Assembly (NCBI GenBank): GCA_002390425.1
Contig: DGPL01000053.1
Span: forward strand, 1-47,227
Direction of reading: 5' to 3'
DNA: 47,227 bases
Source of the DNA: Kordiimonadaceae bacterium UBA4441
Lineage (GTDB): Bacteria > Pseudomonadota > Alphaproteobacteria > Sphingomonadales > Emcibacteraceae
The first letter of the stretch is position 1. Every line of letters begins with the position of its first letter. Below, one piece after another: positions 8,031 through 16,238 of this stretch. Below the pieces are notes generated by a model. It was not told where the DNA came from. It saw only the letters and a list, made by a program, of their open reading frames with translations, and did no database searches. A program made the position numbers and the translations under genes.

Positions 8031-8969
8031 CTATTCTGAAAGTGCATTTTTCAAATGACCACTGAAGCTTTGCGCTTCGATGAATATGCGTTTGATATCA
8101 GGGTGCTTTTCTTTAATCTGAATTTCAAATTTGGTAATCATATTTTCAACATCACCTGCGGAAATATCATTTTTAAAATCAAGACTCAAATTAAGTAATA
8201 TATCCGAAGGGCCAAAATGCATGGTCAAAATTTCGTTGATGTTTTCAATATGTTCATGATTTTCCATAAGTGTTTCAATGCTTTCAATTATTGCTTCATC
8301 AGCGGCTTCACCGATTAATAACCCTTTACATTCAATGGCTAAGACAACGGACGTTAAGGCGAGGATAATACCAATAACAACGGAAGCAGCGCCATCAGCC
8401 TCTGGAATATTGAAGTAGTCGCCGATAAATAATCCCGCTAAAGCCGTGAATAATCCAAGCATCGCCGCCGTATCTTCAAATAAAATCGCAAAAAGACTTG
8501 GGTCTTTACTATGTCTTACAGCATCTAGCATGCCGCGTTTACCGCGCCTTGCATTAAATTCATCATACGCCATTTTCCATGGATAGGCTTCAAAACATAT
8601 GGCAACGACCAATACAATATAATTTACATGGATGCTTTTTACCTCTTCAGGAGAGATAATTTTATGAATACCTTCATAAAGTGATACACCCGCACCAATC
8701 GCAAAAATGATGATCGCAACCACAAATGACCAGAAATAAAGCTCTTTGCCATATCCAAATGGATGATAACGGTCCGCTTTACGGTCCGCCTTTTTTATTC
8801 CGTAAAGCAATAGCCCTTGATTACCGCAGTCAACAATACTGTGAATTGCTTCTGAAAACATAGCAGATGAGTTGGTGTAAAATGCTGCACCAAGTTTGGT
8901 CAGAAAAATTAAAAAATTACCGATTAATGCCGCAAAAATAACGGTTTTTGACGAATGCTTTGATGCCAT
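8031..8969 (-). CDS. Cation diffusion facilitator transporter, SLC30A9-like
   Basis: 312 residues with six predicted membrane helices and a cytosolic C-terminal domain. The first metal-site motif is H43-SIV-D47 in helix II. In helix V the usual HxxxD is replaced by EDTAAMLG, which is typical of the SLC30A9/ZnT9-like branch rather than of FieF/ZitB zinc exporters. The motif HPFGYGKELYFW after helix II is also a hallmark of that branch. The family exchanges divalent metal ions for protons across the inner membrane; metal specificity is uncertain. Monocistronic by layout: convergent with the small membrane protein, divergent from the UDG gene. The AT-rich spacer 8970-9071 carries TATAAT-like boxes on both strands. 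Confidence 0.85.
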   Translation of the reverse strand: MASKHSSKTVIFAALIGNFLIFLTKLGAAFYTNSSAMFSEAIHSIVDCGNQGLLLYGIKKADRKADRYHPFGYGKELYFWSFVVAIIIFAIGAGVSLYEGIHKIISPEEVKSIHVNYIVLVVAICFEAYPWKMAYDEFNARRGKRGMLDAVRHSKDPSLFAILFEDTAAMLGLFTALAGLFIGDYFNIPEADGAASVVIGIILALTSVVLAIECKGLLIGEAADEAIIESIETLMENHEHIENINEILTMHFGPSDILLNLSLDFKNDISAGDVENMITKFEIQIKEKHPDIKRIFIEAQSFSGHLKNALSE

Positions 8970-9059
8970 TTCTTATTTGTACCCTGTTAAGACCACAATT
9001 ATACCATTAAAAAAACACAAATATATAAATAATATAATTAAATTTTAAATAGTCTGATA

Positions 9060-9065
9060 TATAAT
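9060..9065 (+). promoter_or_regulatory. Putative -10 box giving a leaderless UDG transcript
   Basis: A perfect TATAAT ends 6 bases before the ATG at 9072, which puts the expected transcription start on or next to the start codon. No Shine-Dalgarno-like purine run precedes that ATG (the bases are AACCTT). No good -35 box is visible in the AT-rich sequence upstream. Confidence 0.35.
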
Positions 9066-9071
9066 AACCTT

Positions 9072-9902
9072 ATGAATAGCGAACCGAAATCTGATGTCTC
9101 TTATACCCCAGCGGAATTGCTGAAAAGCTATATTGAATGGGGGGTCGATGAAACAATTTCAGAAGAACCAATTAACTGGTTCTATGAAACAGATAATATT
9201 CAAATAAAACAAAATACTACAAGTAAAACTTCAAGCAATACTTTAAATAATACTGCGCCAGTTTCACAGGCGCCTCTTGCCTCACAACAAGAACATATTG
9301 ATATGGCCAAAAAATTGGCTGCAAATTGTAAGAATTTAGATGAGTTAAGTGCAGCGATTCTTGAATTTGAAGGATGTAGCCTTAAAAAAACGGCATCAAA
9401 CACTGTTTTTTCCGACGGAAATGTTGAAAGCGACATTATGATCATCGGCGAAGCGCCTGGTGGTGATGAAGATCGCGTCGGTAAACCTTTCGTTGGTGAA
9501 GCGGGTCAATTGCTTGACCGCATGTTTGCCGCCATAGATATGAAACGGGAAAATGATTTCTACATCGCTAATTTATTGCCGTGGCGACCACCTGGAAACC
9601 GTAAGCCGACAGACGGGGAATGTGAATTATGCTTTCCGTTCATTAAAAGACATATTGAATTATTTGAGCCAAAATTGATTATTTGTGTCGGTGGCACATC
9701 AGCAAGCACCCTTCTCAATACGAAATCAGGCATTACCAAATTGTGTGGTAAATGGCAGGAATATATTATGAGCGGTACGACCGTTCCAATCATTCCTATT
9801 TTTCATCCAGATTATTTATTGCGCCAACCGCAATTTAAAAAGCAAACTTGGCATGACCTTCTGGCGATTAAAGCAAAAATCGGAGAGCTAAACATTGATT
9901 AA
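9072..9902 (+). CDS. Uracil-DNA glycosylase, family 4
   Basis: 276 residues. The catalytic domain begins near residue 100 with GEAPGGDEDRVGKPFVGEAG, then ANLLPWRPPGNRKPT and the C-terminal FHPDYLLRQP motif, all as in type-4 (iron-sulfur) UDGs, which remove uracil from DNA. Cysteines suited to a 4Fe-4S cluster are present around the EGCSLKKT segment and in GECELCFPF. The N-terminal 90 residues (ELLKSYIEWGVDETISEEP) match the extension usual in alphaproteobacteria, so the ATG at 9072 is the likely start although it lacks a ribosome site. The gene overlaps the transglycosylase gene by 8 bases, suggesting co-transcription. Confidence 0.88.
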   Translation: MNSEPKSDVSYTPAELLKSYIEWGVDETISEEPINWFYETDNIQIKQNTTSKTSSNTLNNTAPVSQAPLASQQEHIDMAKKLAANCKNLDELSAAILEFEGCSLKKTASNTVFSDGNVESDIMIIGEAPGGDEDRVGKPFVGEAGQLLDRMFAAIDMKRENDFYIANLLPWRPPGNRKPTDGECELCFPFIKRHIELFEPKLIICVGGTSASTLLNTKSGITKLCGKWQEYIMSGTTVPIIPIFHPDYLLRQPQFKKQTWHDLLAIKAKIGELNID

Positions 9903-11679
9903 AAAACTTGTTCTTACCCTTTTACTTTTAAATTTCAGCTGTGCTAACGCGCAAGTCAGTGACCGTATTGACCTTGAGCCTTTAAGCGTTGATGACGTTG
10001 AAGCGTATCAGAATGTGTTTTATGAACAAAATCGGGGAAATTGGAAACGCGCGGACCGCGAAATTAAAAAAATCGCCAACCCGATATTAATGGGGCATGT
10101 CTATTATCAACGATATATGCATGCGACAGCCTATATTTCAAAATTTTCCGAACTTAAAAACTGGATGGAAAATTATGGTGACTTGCCGGGTGCGCAGCGC
10201 ATATATGACCTTGGCGTTCGTAAGAATAAAGGACGTCCCGGTGGCATGATGCGGCCAATGACTGGAAAATCATATGCCTTTCCAGCGGATAAGCCAACCC
10301 CACCATCACGTGCTGAGATTGAACGCGCACAAGCGGACAAAGAAAAACAACAAACCCCACAAACAGAAACCCAACGTCGTAAACGCCAAGAACGCCGCGA
10401 TATTGCGGAACTTAAACGAAACATCAGCCGTTATTTAAGACAGCATAACGCCGCAAGAGCGGAAAAGCGCCTATGGGCATTCGTTGAGCGTGGTTTATTA
10501 ACAGAACTTGAAATCGATACCCAATTATCCCGCATCGCTAATGAATATTATCTTACCAATTATGACGATAAAGCATTAGCCCTTGCGCAGATCGGGTCAA
10601 GATCACGTGAATTTGTTTCACAAAGCGATTGGATCGCAGGGCTTGCCGCATGGCGGCTTGGTGATTGCGCGGTTGCCGCAGAACATTTCCAACATGTTGC
10701 TAACTCATCTGTTGCCGGTGACTGGACCGCGGCCGCAGGCGCATATTGGGCCGCTCGCTCTTATCTTGCTTGCCGTCAACCAGATCAGGTTTCACCAATG
10801 CTTAAGAAAGCAGCAAGTTTCGACAAAACTTTTTACGGTATATTGGCCGCACGTCAGTTAGGCATAGATTCCAATTTTGATTGGTCTGTTCCTGATTTTA
10901 CCGATGCGAATTACCGTGAAATTCGCGGCCTTTCTAGTGTTCACCGCGCAATTGCGCTGGCACAAGTTGGGGAAAATACACTCGCTGATCAGGAATTAAG
11001 CACCGCATGGGCGCAAACACGTGATAGTCAGCATCATTCCCTTCTTGGACTTGCAGCGCGACTTGGACTTGCGGCAACGCAGCTAAATATCGGCAGGATC
11101 GAAGAACAAAAACGCATCGCGTCACTGGATAGTTCACTTTACCCGGTTCCTTATATAACACCAGACGGCGGCTATACCCTCGACCGCGCCCTGCTTTTTG
11201 GTATGATCCGTCAAGAAAGTGCCTTTAACAGTTGGGCGAAAAGCGGCGTTGGTGCTCGTGGTTTAATGCAGCTTATGATGGGTGCCGCGGGTGATATGTC
11301 ACAAAACCGTCGCCTTCAACGTATTAAGCTTGATGACCCTCGTTACAATATGTTCCTTGGTCAAAAATATATGAAAACCATGCTCGGCAAACAATTTGCC
11401 GACGGAAATCTGTTTAAATCTTTGACCGCTTATAATGCTGGCCCGGGCAACATGCAAAAATGGGTAAAAAGCACGAATTTCCGCGATGATCCGCTTTTAT
11501 ATATCGAAAGCATCCCTGCCCGTGAAACACGCATCTATATTGAACGCGTTTTATCCAACATGTGGATTTACCGTATGCGTATGGGACAGGACATCCCGAC
11601 ACTTGACGCCGTGGCGTCAGGGAGCTGGCCGATTTATCAAGGTCAAGACAACATCCAAACAGCCCAAAATAATAATTAA
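9895..11679 (+). CDS. Soluble lytic murein transglycosylase (Slt70-like)
   Basis: 594 residues starting at a TTG with GGAG 8-10 bases upstream; this start gives a clean Sec signal peptide (residues 1-19, ending ANA). The middle is helical superhelix-like sequence, with a basic, Gln-rich insert around residues 130-180. The C-terminal SLT domain has the catalytic glutamate E441 in GMIRQESAFN, then GARGLMQLM and SLTAYNAGPGNM, the three classic motifs. It cleaves the MurNAc-GlcNAc bond of murein in the periplasm to 1,6-anhydro products. It overlaps the UDG gene; MoaB follows after 10 bases. There is no obvious functional link with its neighbours, but the order looks like one operon. Confidence 0.92.
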   Translation: MIKKLVLTLLLLNFSCANAQVSDRIDLEPLSVDDVEAYQNVFYEQNRGNWKRADREIKKIANPILMGHVYYQRYMHATAYISKFSELKNWMENYGDLPGAQRIYDLGVRKNKGRPGGMMRPMTGKSYAFPADKPTPPSRAEIERAQADKEKQQTPQTETQRRKRQERRDIAELKRNISRYLRQHNAARAEKRLWAFVERGLLTELEIDTQLSRIANEYYLTNYDDKALALAQIGSRSREFVSQSDWIAGLAAWRLGDCAVAAEHFQHVANSSVAGDWTAAAGAYWAARSYLACRQPDQVSPMLKKAASFDKTFYGILAARQLGIDSNFDWSVPDFTDANYREIRGLSSVHRAIALAQVGENTLADQELSTAWAQTRDSQHHSLLGLAARLGLAATQLNIGRIEEQKRIASLDSSLYPVPYITPDGGYTLDRALLFGMIRQESAFNSWAKSGVGARGLMQLMMGAAGDMSQNRRLQRIKLDDPRYNMFLGQKYMKTMLGKQFADGNLFKSLTAYNAGPGNMQKWVKSTNFRDDPLLYIESIPARETRIYIERVLSNMWIYRMRMGQDIPTLDAVASGSWPIYQGQDNIQTAQNNN

Positions 11680-11689
11680 AGAAATAATC

Positions 11690-12217
11690 ATGGCCATTGA
11701 TAAAACCAAAGAATTCCTGCCTGTTAATATTGCAATTCTAACCCTTTCCGACACGCGTACATTTGAAAACGATAAATCGGGTCAAGTGCTTGTTGATAAA
11801 TTAACGGATGCTGGACATAACCTGATCGACCGCGCAATTATTAAAGATGATAAAGACGACCTGCGCGCGCAGTTATCTGAATGGGTTGAAAATGACGATG
11901 TTCAGGTGATTATCTCAACGGGCGGCACTGGACTTACGGGGCGCGATATCACACCGGAGATTTTTCACGAATTTTATGAAAAAGAAATCGAAGGATTCGG
12001 TGAATATTTTAGGTATATCAGTATGAAGCTAATCGGCACATCCACCATCCAAAGCCGCGCAACGGGTGGTGTTGCAAATGGTACCTATATGTTTGCCGTT
12101 CCAGGCTCACCTGGTGCATGTAAAGACGCGTGGAACCATATTTTCTCAGAACAGCTCGATATTCGTTTCAAACCCTGCAATTTCGTAGAAATGATGCCCA
12201 GATTAAAAGAGAAATAA
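11690..12217 (+). CDS. moaB: Molybdenum cofactor biosynthesis protein B
   Basis: 175 residues of the MoaB/MogA fold. Seen: ILTLSDTRTFENDKSG near the N-terminus, the molybdopterin-binding STGGTGLTGRD at about residues 80-90, and AVPGSPGACKDAW near the C-terminus. It acts in molybdopterin adenylylation or a related step of molybdenum cofactor synthesis. I chose the ATG at 11690 because it gives the standard N-terminus; the longer open frame runs inside the transglycosylase gene. The stop overlaps the next start (TAATG). No other cofactor genes are in the window. Confidence 0.9.
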   Translation: MAIDKTKEFLPVNIAILTLSDTRTFENDKSGQVLVDKLTDAGHNLIDRAIIKDDKDDLRAQLSEWVENDDVQVIISTGGTGLTGRDITPEIFHEFYEKEIEGFGEYFRYISMKLIGTSTIQSRATGGVANGTYMFAVPGSPGACKDAWNHIFSEQLDIRFKPCNFVEMMPRLKEK

Positions 12218-12600
12218 TGAAAACACGATCATTAGAATCTAATAAGGCACCAAGCGCCGATGGCGGTTATTCGCAAGCCTTTGAAGTAAGCGGTGCAACC
12301 CGTACGCTTTATATCAGTGGGCAAATTCCCGTTGATAAAAATGAATATGTACCATCCGACTTTTCTGATCAGGCGCGCCTCGTTTGGCAAAACATCATTC
12401 ATCAATTGGAAGCCGCCGATATGTCGCTTGATAATATCGTGAAACACACAACATATCTGGCATCCCGTGAATACCGCGATGACAATAGCCGTATTCGTCA
12501 GGAAATTTTAAGGCAAAGAAAACCCGCGCTCACCGTGGTAATCGCGGGTATTTATGATGAAGCATGGTTTCTTGAGGTCGACGTAATCGCCTCTGATTAA
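12217..12600 (+). CDS. RidA family protein
   Basis: 127 residues of the RidA/YjgF fold. The motifs YISGQIPVD, DQARLVWQNI and the arginine in SREYRDDN-SRIRQEIL are visible, and the protein ends with RKPALTVVIAGIYDEAWFLEVDVIA. RidA proteins deaminate reactive enamine/imine intermediates; divergent subgroups have other roles. The ATG is taken at 12217, overlapping the moaB stop by one base, because upstream in-frame codons lie within moaB. It closes the operon that starts with the UDG gene and is followed by a palindromic repeat pair. Confidence 0.85.
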   Translation: MKTRSLESNKAPSADGGYSQAFEVSGATRTLYISGQIPVDKNEYVPSDFSDQARLVWQNIIHQLEAADMSLDNIVKHTTYLASREYRDDNSRIRQEILRQRKPALTVVIAGIYDEAWFLEVDVIASD

Positions 12601-12612
12601 CTCTGCCGTCAC

Positions 12613-12631
12613 TCGCCGACTTGATCGGCGA
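12613..12631 (+). repeat. REP-like palindrome, left copy
   Basis: TCGCCGACTTGATCGGCGA, an imperfect palindrome able to form a hairpin. Its exact reverse complement recurs at 12686-12704, and the similarity extends a few bases outward (GTCAC here, GTCAT on the other strand there). Confidence 0.75.
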
Positions 12632-12685
12632 GGCTAGTGAACTTCAAAATTGCGTAAGAAAAATTAATTTCAATGATTAATGGTT

Positions 12686-12704
12686 TCGCCGATCAAGTCG
12701 GCGA
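12686..12704 (-). repeat. REP-like palindrome, right copy (inverted)
   Basis: Reverse complement of the 12613-12631 unit over all 19 bases. The two copies flank a 54-base AT-rich spacer in a head-to-head arrangement like a BIME. The pair lies between the convergent RidA and GIY-YIG genes and may act as a transcription terminator for both. Confidence 0.75.
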
Positions 12705-12714
12705 ATGACAATTT

Positions 12715-13014
12715 CTATTTTACAATTTCATCATATAAATCAATCCATAATGGATTTTTTTCTTCGAATAATTCCATTTTCCATTTGCGCTGATAACGTT
12801 TTAGGGCCTTTTCCCTTTTAATGGCATTCTCGGCTGAAGAATGTATTTCGAACCAAACCAGATTAATTACATCATGTTTTTTTGTAAAACCTTCTACAAC
12901 ATGATTTTTATGTTCCCATACTCTTCTAACTATATTATTGGTCATACCAATATACAGTGTTCCATTACGACCACTCGTTAGTATATAAGTATAGTATTGC
13001 AACCTATCCCCCAA
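12715..13014 (-). CDS. Small GIY-YIG nuclease-superfamily protein
   Basis: 99 residues, a stand-alone GIY-YIG (URI) domain. Visible motifs are YYTYILTS, GTLYIGMTNNIVRRVWEH with the catalytic Tyr and Arg, and AIKREKALKRYQRKWK. Such mini-proteins are abundant in proteobacterial genomes; their function is poorly known, with DNA repair or nuclease activity assumed. It starts 21 bases downstream of the glycosylasparaginase stop on the same strand and ends next to the REP-like pair. Confidence 0.9.
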   Translation of the reverse strand: MGDRLQYYTYILTSGRNGTLYIGMTNNIVRRVWEHKNHVVEGFTKKHDVINLVWFEIHSSAENAIKREKALKRYQRKWKMELFEEKNPLWIDLYDEIVK

Positions 13015-13035
13015 AACCTTTAAATCACAAAACGT

Positions 13036-14181
13036 TTAATCATTCATATAAATGCTATCCATTAATTCATGGCGTGGGCCGTTATCATCACAAACTGCAA
13101 AGAAACGCCCTTCACCGCCGCGCATTGCGACACCAGCGTACTGGCTTTTCTTATCAAGCACATAGAATTGCAGATTAAATCTAATCTCGCCCTTTTCATT
13201 CATATAACGCTCATTACCCATGCAGAAATCTTTCACACGGTTAAGGGCGTACATGCCCGCATCTTTCGGATGCATTCCGTCACGCATTTTTTCAACGATT
13301 AAAAACGAACAAAGATGATAAAGGTTCATTTCACCAAGTCCGGTTGAACCCGCGGCACCAATATCATTATCCACATAAAGACCCGCACCAAGGATCGGGC
13401 TATCTCCCACGCGGCCCGGCACTTTAAACCCGCGACCAGATGTTGTTGTGTTTCCGCAAATTTCGCCTTTATGGTTGATCGCGTTGGTGTTAATGGTGCC
13501 GTGAATATGTTCAATATCAATACGGCCCTCATGCGCCATTTGATAAGTAACATCTAATCCTTTTTTCTCAATAAAATCGAGATCAAGTTCAGCGAATGTG
13601 CGATTATCGCCTTCTTCCTCAACACGTTTTTTCCATTCTAAATACCTGTTAAATGATGTCGCACTATTAAGATCTCCTTCGATCTTATGACCGTGTTCAC
13701 GGGCGAAATCCGTTGCCCCTTGTCCCGCAAGTAAATGATGGTTTGTTTTCATCATCACATCTTTTGCGACCCATGATGGTGTTCTAACCCCTTGGATATA
13801 GGCAACACCTCCAGCGCGTTTTAAAGGTCCGTGCATACAGCACGCATCAAGCGTCACATCACCATTGGCGTCCGGCAAGCCGCCATATCCGACCGAGGTA
13901 TCTTCTTCTGAAATTTCAGGAAGGTTATTACAGTGGATTGTTGCATCTAAAACATCGTCCCCTGCCGTAATCATGCGGTATGCGATTTGAACACCGGTTT
14001 CACCATCTTCATTTTTTAAACGGTTACCATTATGCGCCCCAACCACAAGCGGCTTATAACTGCTCATAATCGATGGTGCTTGTGCTTTCGCTGTGCTCGC
14101 TACTGCACCAACCGCCGCAACCGTTGCCGCCGCGCCAAGTAATTCTCTTCTATTCATATTTCTGTTTGATTTTTCTGGCAT
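13036..14181 (-). CDS. Tat-exported N4-(beta-N-acetylglucosaminyl)-L-asparaginase (glycosylasparaginase)
   Basis: 381 residues. A Tat signal (NRRELLG, residues 10-16) leads to an AKA cleavage site near residue 34. The mature protein is an N-terminal-nucleophile hydrolase: autocleavage is expected before the Thr of the HGT motif near residue 206, and GNTTTSGRGFKVPGRVGDSP and GAGLYVDNDIGAAG are the family's substrate-pocket motifs. It hydrolyses the GlcNAc-Asn bond of glycoasparagines, or related beta-aspartyl bonds. An AGGAGG ribosome site 7 bases upstream supports the ATG at 14181 rather than the one 8 codons on. Periplasmic location suggests scavenging of glycopeptide fragments. Confidence 0.9.
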   Translation of the reverse strand: MPEKSNRNMNRRELLGAAATVAAVGAVASTAKAQAPSIMSSYKPLVVGAHNGNRLKNEDGETGVQIAYRMITAGDDVLDATIHCNNLPEISEEDTSVGYGGLPDANGDVTLDACCMHGPLKRAGGVAYIQGVRTPSWVAKDVMMKTNHHLLAGQGATDFAREHGHKIEGDLNSATSFNRYLEWKKRVEEEGDNRTFAELDLDFIEKKGLDVTYQMAHEGRIDIEHIHGTINTNAINHKGEICGNTTTSGRGFKVPGRVGDSPILGAGLYVDNDIGAAGSTGLGEMNLYHLCSFLIVEKMRDGMHPKDAGMYALNRVKDFCMGNERYMNEKGEIRFNLQFYVLDKKSQYAGVAMRGGEGRFFAVCDDNGPRHELMDSIYMND

Positions 14182-14331
14182 TTTATTTCCTCCTAGGGTT
14201 ATTTTGATGAAAACAGAATGGCCTATTAATTTTCAGCTGTCAAATGAACATTAAACCTTGCCCCCGTTAGGAATCCCTGCTACTTCCTTTTTCATAAATT
14301 CAATCTTATTTTAGTTATCGGGAAAGACACT

Positions 14332-15627
14332 ATGATTCCACGTTATGCACGCGAAGTAATGACCTCCATTTGGGAGCCACAATCACGTTTTCAAATTTGG
14401 TTTGAAATTGAAGCACATGCCTGTGATGCTCTTGCTGAATTGGGTGTTATCCCAAAAGAAAGCGCGAAGACCATTTGGGAAAAAGGTAACTTCGACATTG
14501 ACCGCATCGATGAGATTGAAAAAGAAGTAAAGCATGACGTAATCGCGTTTCTGACATCACTTGCAGAATATATCGGCCCCGAAGCCCGTTTCGTTCATCA
14601 AGGCATGACCTCATCAGATGTGCTTGATACATGTTTAAGTGTTCAACTTGTAAAAGCGGCAGACATATTGATTGATGACGTTGAAAAATTATTGGTGGTT
14701 TTAAAACGTCGCGCTATGGAACATAAAATGGATGTTTGTATCGGGCGATCCCACGGTATTCATGCGGAACCAGTAACATTCGGGCTAAAAATGGCAGAAG
14801 CATACGCCGAATTTGACCGTAACCTTGCCCGCCTTAAAATGGCCCGCGAAGAAATCGCCACATGTGCGATCTCAGGCGCGGTTGGAACGTTTGCCAATAT
14901 TAACCCTTATGTTGAAGAACATGTGGCAAAGGCTCTTGGTTTAACCGCCGAACCCGTTTCAACACAAGTGATCCCACGTGACCGTCACGCCATGTTCTTT
15001 TGTGTACTTGGCGTTGTCGCAAGTTCAATTGAACGCCTCGCCGTTGAAGTGCGTCACTTACAACGCACCGAAGTATTAGAAGCCGAAGAGTTCTTTTCAA
15101 AAGGACAAAAGGGTTCAAGCGCAATGCCCCATAAACGTAACCCTATCCTGACCGAAAACTTGACGGGTCTTGCGCGTCTTGTGCGCGGTATGGCGCTGCC
15201 GGCAATGGAAAATGTTGCCCTTTGGCATGAGCGTGATATTTCACATTCATCGGTTGAACGTATGATCGGCCCTGACGCGACAGTGACCCTTGATTTCGCG
15301 CTGGCGCGTTTAACGGGCGTGATGGATAAACTGGTTGTTTATCCTGAAAACATGCAAGCCAACATGGATAAGCTTGGCGGCCTTCATAATTCGCAACGTG
15401 TGCTACTTGCCCTTACCCAAGCGGGCGTTAGCCGCGAAGACAGTTACCGCCTCGTGCAACGTAATGCCATGAAGGTATGGGAACAAGGCGCCAATTTCGC
15501 CGAAGAACTTAAAGCCGACCCAGAAGTCAGCGCAAAACTATCCGACGAAGAAATCGATGACAAATTCGACATGGACTATCACACCAAACATGTTGATACG
15601 ATCTTCAAGCGCGTTTTTGGTGAATAG
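14332..15627 (+). CDS. purB: Adenylosuccinate lyase
   Basis: 431 residues of the fumarase/aspartase superfamily. The signature GSSAMPHKRNPI lies near residue 265 with the catalytic Ser loop; the catalytic His is in GRSHGIHAEP, and the family's TSSDVLDT motif is near residue 103. It removes fumarate from SAICAR and from adenylosuccinate in purine synthesis. A GGGAAAG ribosome site precedes the ATG. It is followed by a bidirectional terminator, so it is transcribed apart from the purC operon 600 bases downstream. Confidence 0.95.
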   Translation: MIPRYAREVMTSIWEPQSRFQIWFEIEAHACDALAELGVIPKESAKTIWEKGNFDIDRIDEIEKEVKHDVIAFLTSLAEYIGPEARFVHQGMTSSDVLDTCLSVQLVKAADILIDDVEKLLVVLKRRAMEHKMDVCIGRSHGIHAEPVTFGLKMAEAYAEFDRNLARLKMAREEIATCAISGAVGTFANINPYVEEHVAKALGLTAEPVSTQVIPRDRHAMFFCVLGVVASSIERLAVEVRHLQRTEVLEAEEFFSKGQKGSSAMPHKRNPILTENLTGLARLVRGMALPAMENVALWHERDISHSSVERMIGPDATVTLDFALARLTGVMDKLVVYPENMQANMDKLGGLHNSQRVLLALTQAGVSREDSYRLVQRNAMKVWEQGANFAEELKADPEVSAKLSDEEIDDKFDMDYHTKHVDTIFKRVFGE

Positions 15628-15646
15628 ATACTAATTTTATAACTAC

Positions 15647-15684
15647 AAAAAAAACGCCCTCAAATGAATGAGAGCGGTTTTTTT
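15647..15684. terminator. Bidirectional intrinsic terminator between purB and the DUF1476 gene
   Basis: An A8 run, a stem of CGC-C-CTC against GAG-A-GCG with one mismatch around an 8-base loop, and a T7 run. The flanking A and T tracts let it work in both directions between the two convergent genes. Confidence 0.75.
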
Positions 15685-15705
15685 AATTCTAAAACCTCTA
15701 AAGTT

Positions 15706-16029
15706 TTAAACTTCTGATTTAATTTGCGCTAGCGCGGTTACAAATAGTTCTTCCATTTGTTTGCGAATTTGGTGTTCTGATTGTTCGACTTCGGCTGTTT
15801 CAAAATCACCGGCGATTTTGCGGTATACGTCTTCGTCGCCTGCTTCTTCGAAATCACTTTCAATGACTTGTGCCGCATATGCGTCGATTGCTTCGCCTTC
15901 CATGCCCATAAGTCCAGCGGCCCATTGACCGAGAAGTTTATTGCGGCGCGCGGTTGCTTTAAATTCTAATTCTTTATCGATGGAAAATTTATTTTCCGCT
16001 GCTTTTTTACGATCATCGAACTGTGACAT
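15706..16029 (-). CDS. DUF1476 protein, ATPase inhibitor subunit zeta homolog
   Basis: 107 residues, nearly all helical and strongly acidic in the middle. The N-terminus (FDDRKKAAENKFSIDKELEF) and the segment ARRNKLLGQWAAGLMG are characteristic of the alphaproteobacterial zeta subunit, which inhibits the F1FO-ATPase in Paracoccus. The family is essentially restricted to alphaproteobacteria and is a good taxonomic marker. A GGAG ribosome site lies before the ATG. It is divergent from purC, and the shared spacer 16030-16238 contains hairpins described separately. Confidence 0.9.
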   Translation of the reverse strand: MSQFDDRKKAAENKFSIDKELEFKATARRNKLLGQWAAGLMGMEGEAIDAYAAQVIESDFEEAGDEDVYRKIAGDFETAEVEQSEHQIRKQMEELFVTALAQIKSEV

Positions 16030-16116
16030 CGATTTTTGCTCCTTAAGATAGCCAAATATTTTATAAACACATCATGCCTGTTTACGGCATTTTGTCTGTG
16101 ATTTCCATGTTTTTTA

Positions 16117-16181
16117 TATAATCTTTTAAAATTTATTTTAAAGGGGGTTTTGCCGCCCTTTTTAGCTTTCATAAAAGCTTC
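16117..16181 (+). promoter_or_regulatory. purC leader: -10 box plus terminator-like and second hairpin
   Basis: TATAAT at 16117-16122 has a weak -35 (TTGTCT, 16092-16097, spacer 19). It would start a transcript near 16129. About 10 bases on, 16140-16161 forms AAAGGG-GG paired with CC-G-CCCUUU (one bulged G, loop UUUUG) followed by two more Us, a terminator-like shape. A second hairpin, AGCTTT-CATA-AAAGCT, follows at 16164-16179. Both precede the purC ATG at 16239. This could be an attenuator; no known riboswitch class is recognised. Confidence 0.4.
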
Positions 16182-16238
16182 AATTAAGATAGATTGTCCT
16201 CGCTTGATTCTCAGAATATTTATAGCTTAGGGACGATT

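Noticed and set aside
11486..11689. Longer N-terminus for MoaB
   Set aside because: The extension lies within the transglycosylase gene in another frame, and the ATG at 11690 gives the standard MoaB start.
12601..12714. CRISPR-like repeats
   Set aside because: Only two copies, in inverted orientation, with no regular spacers or cas genes.
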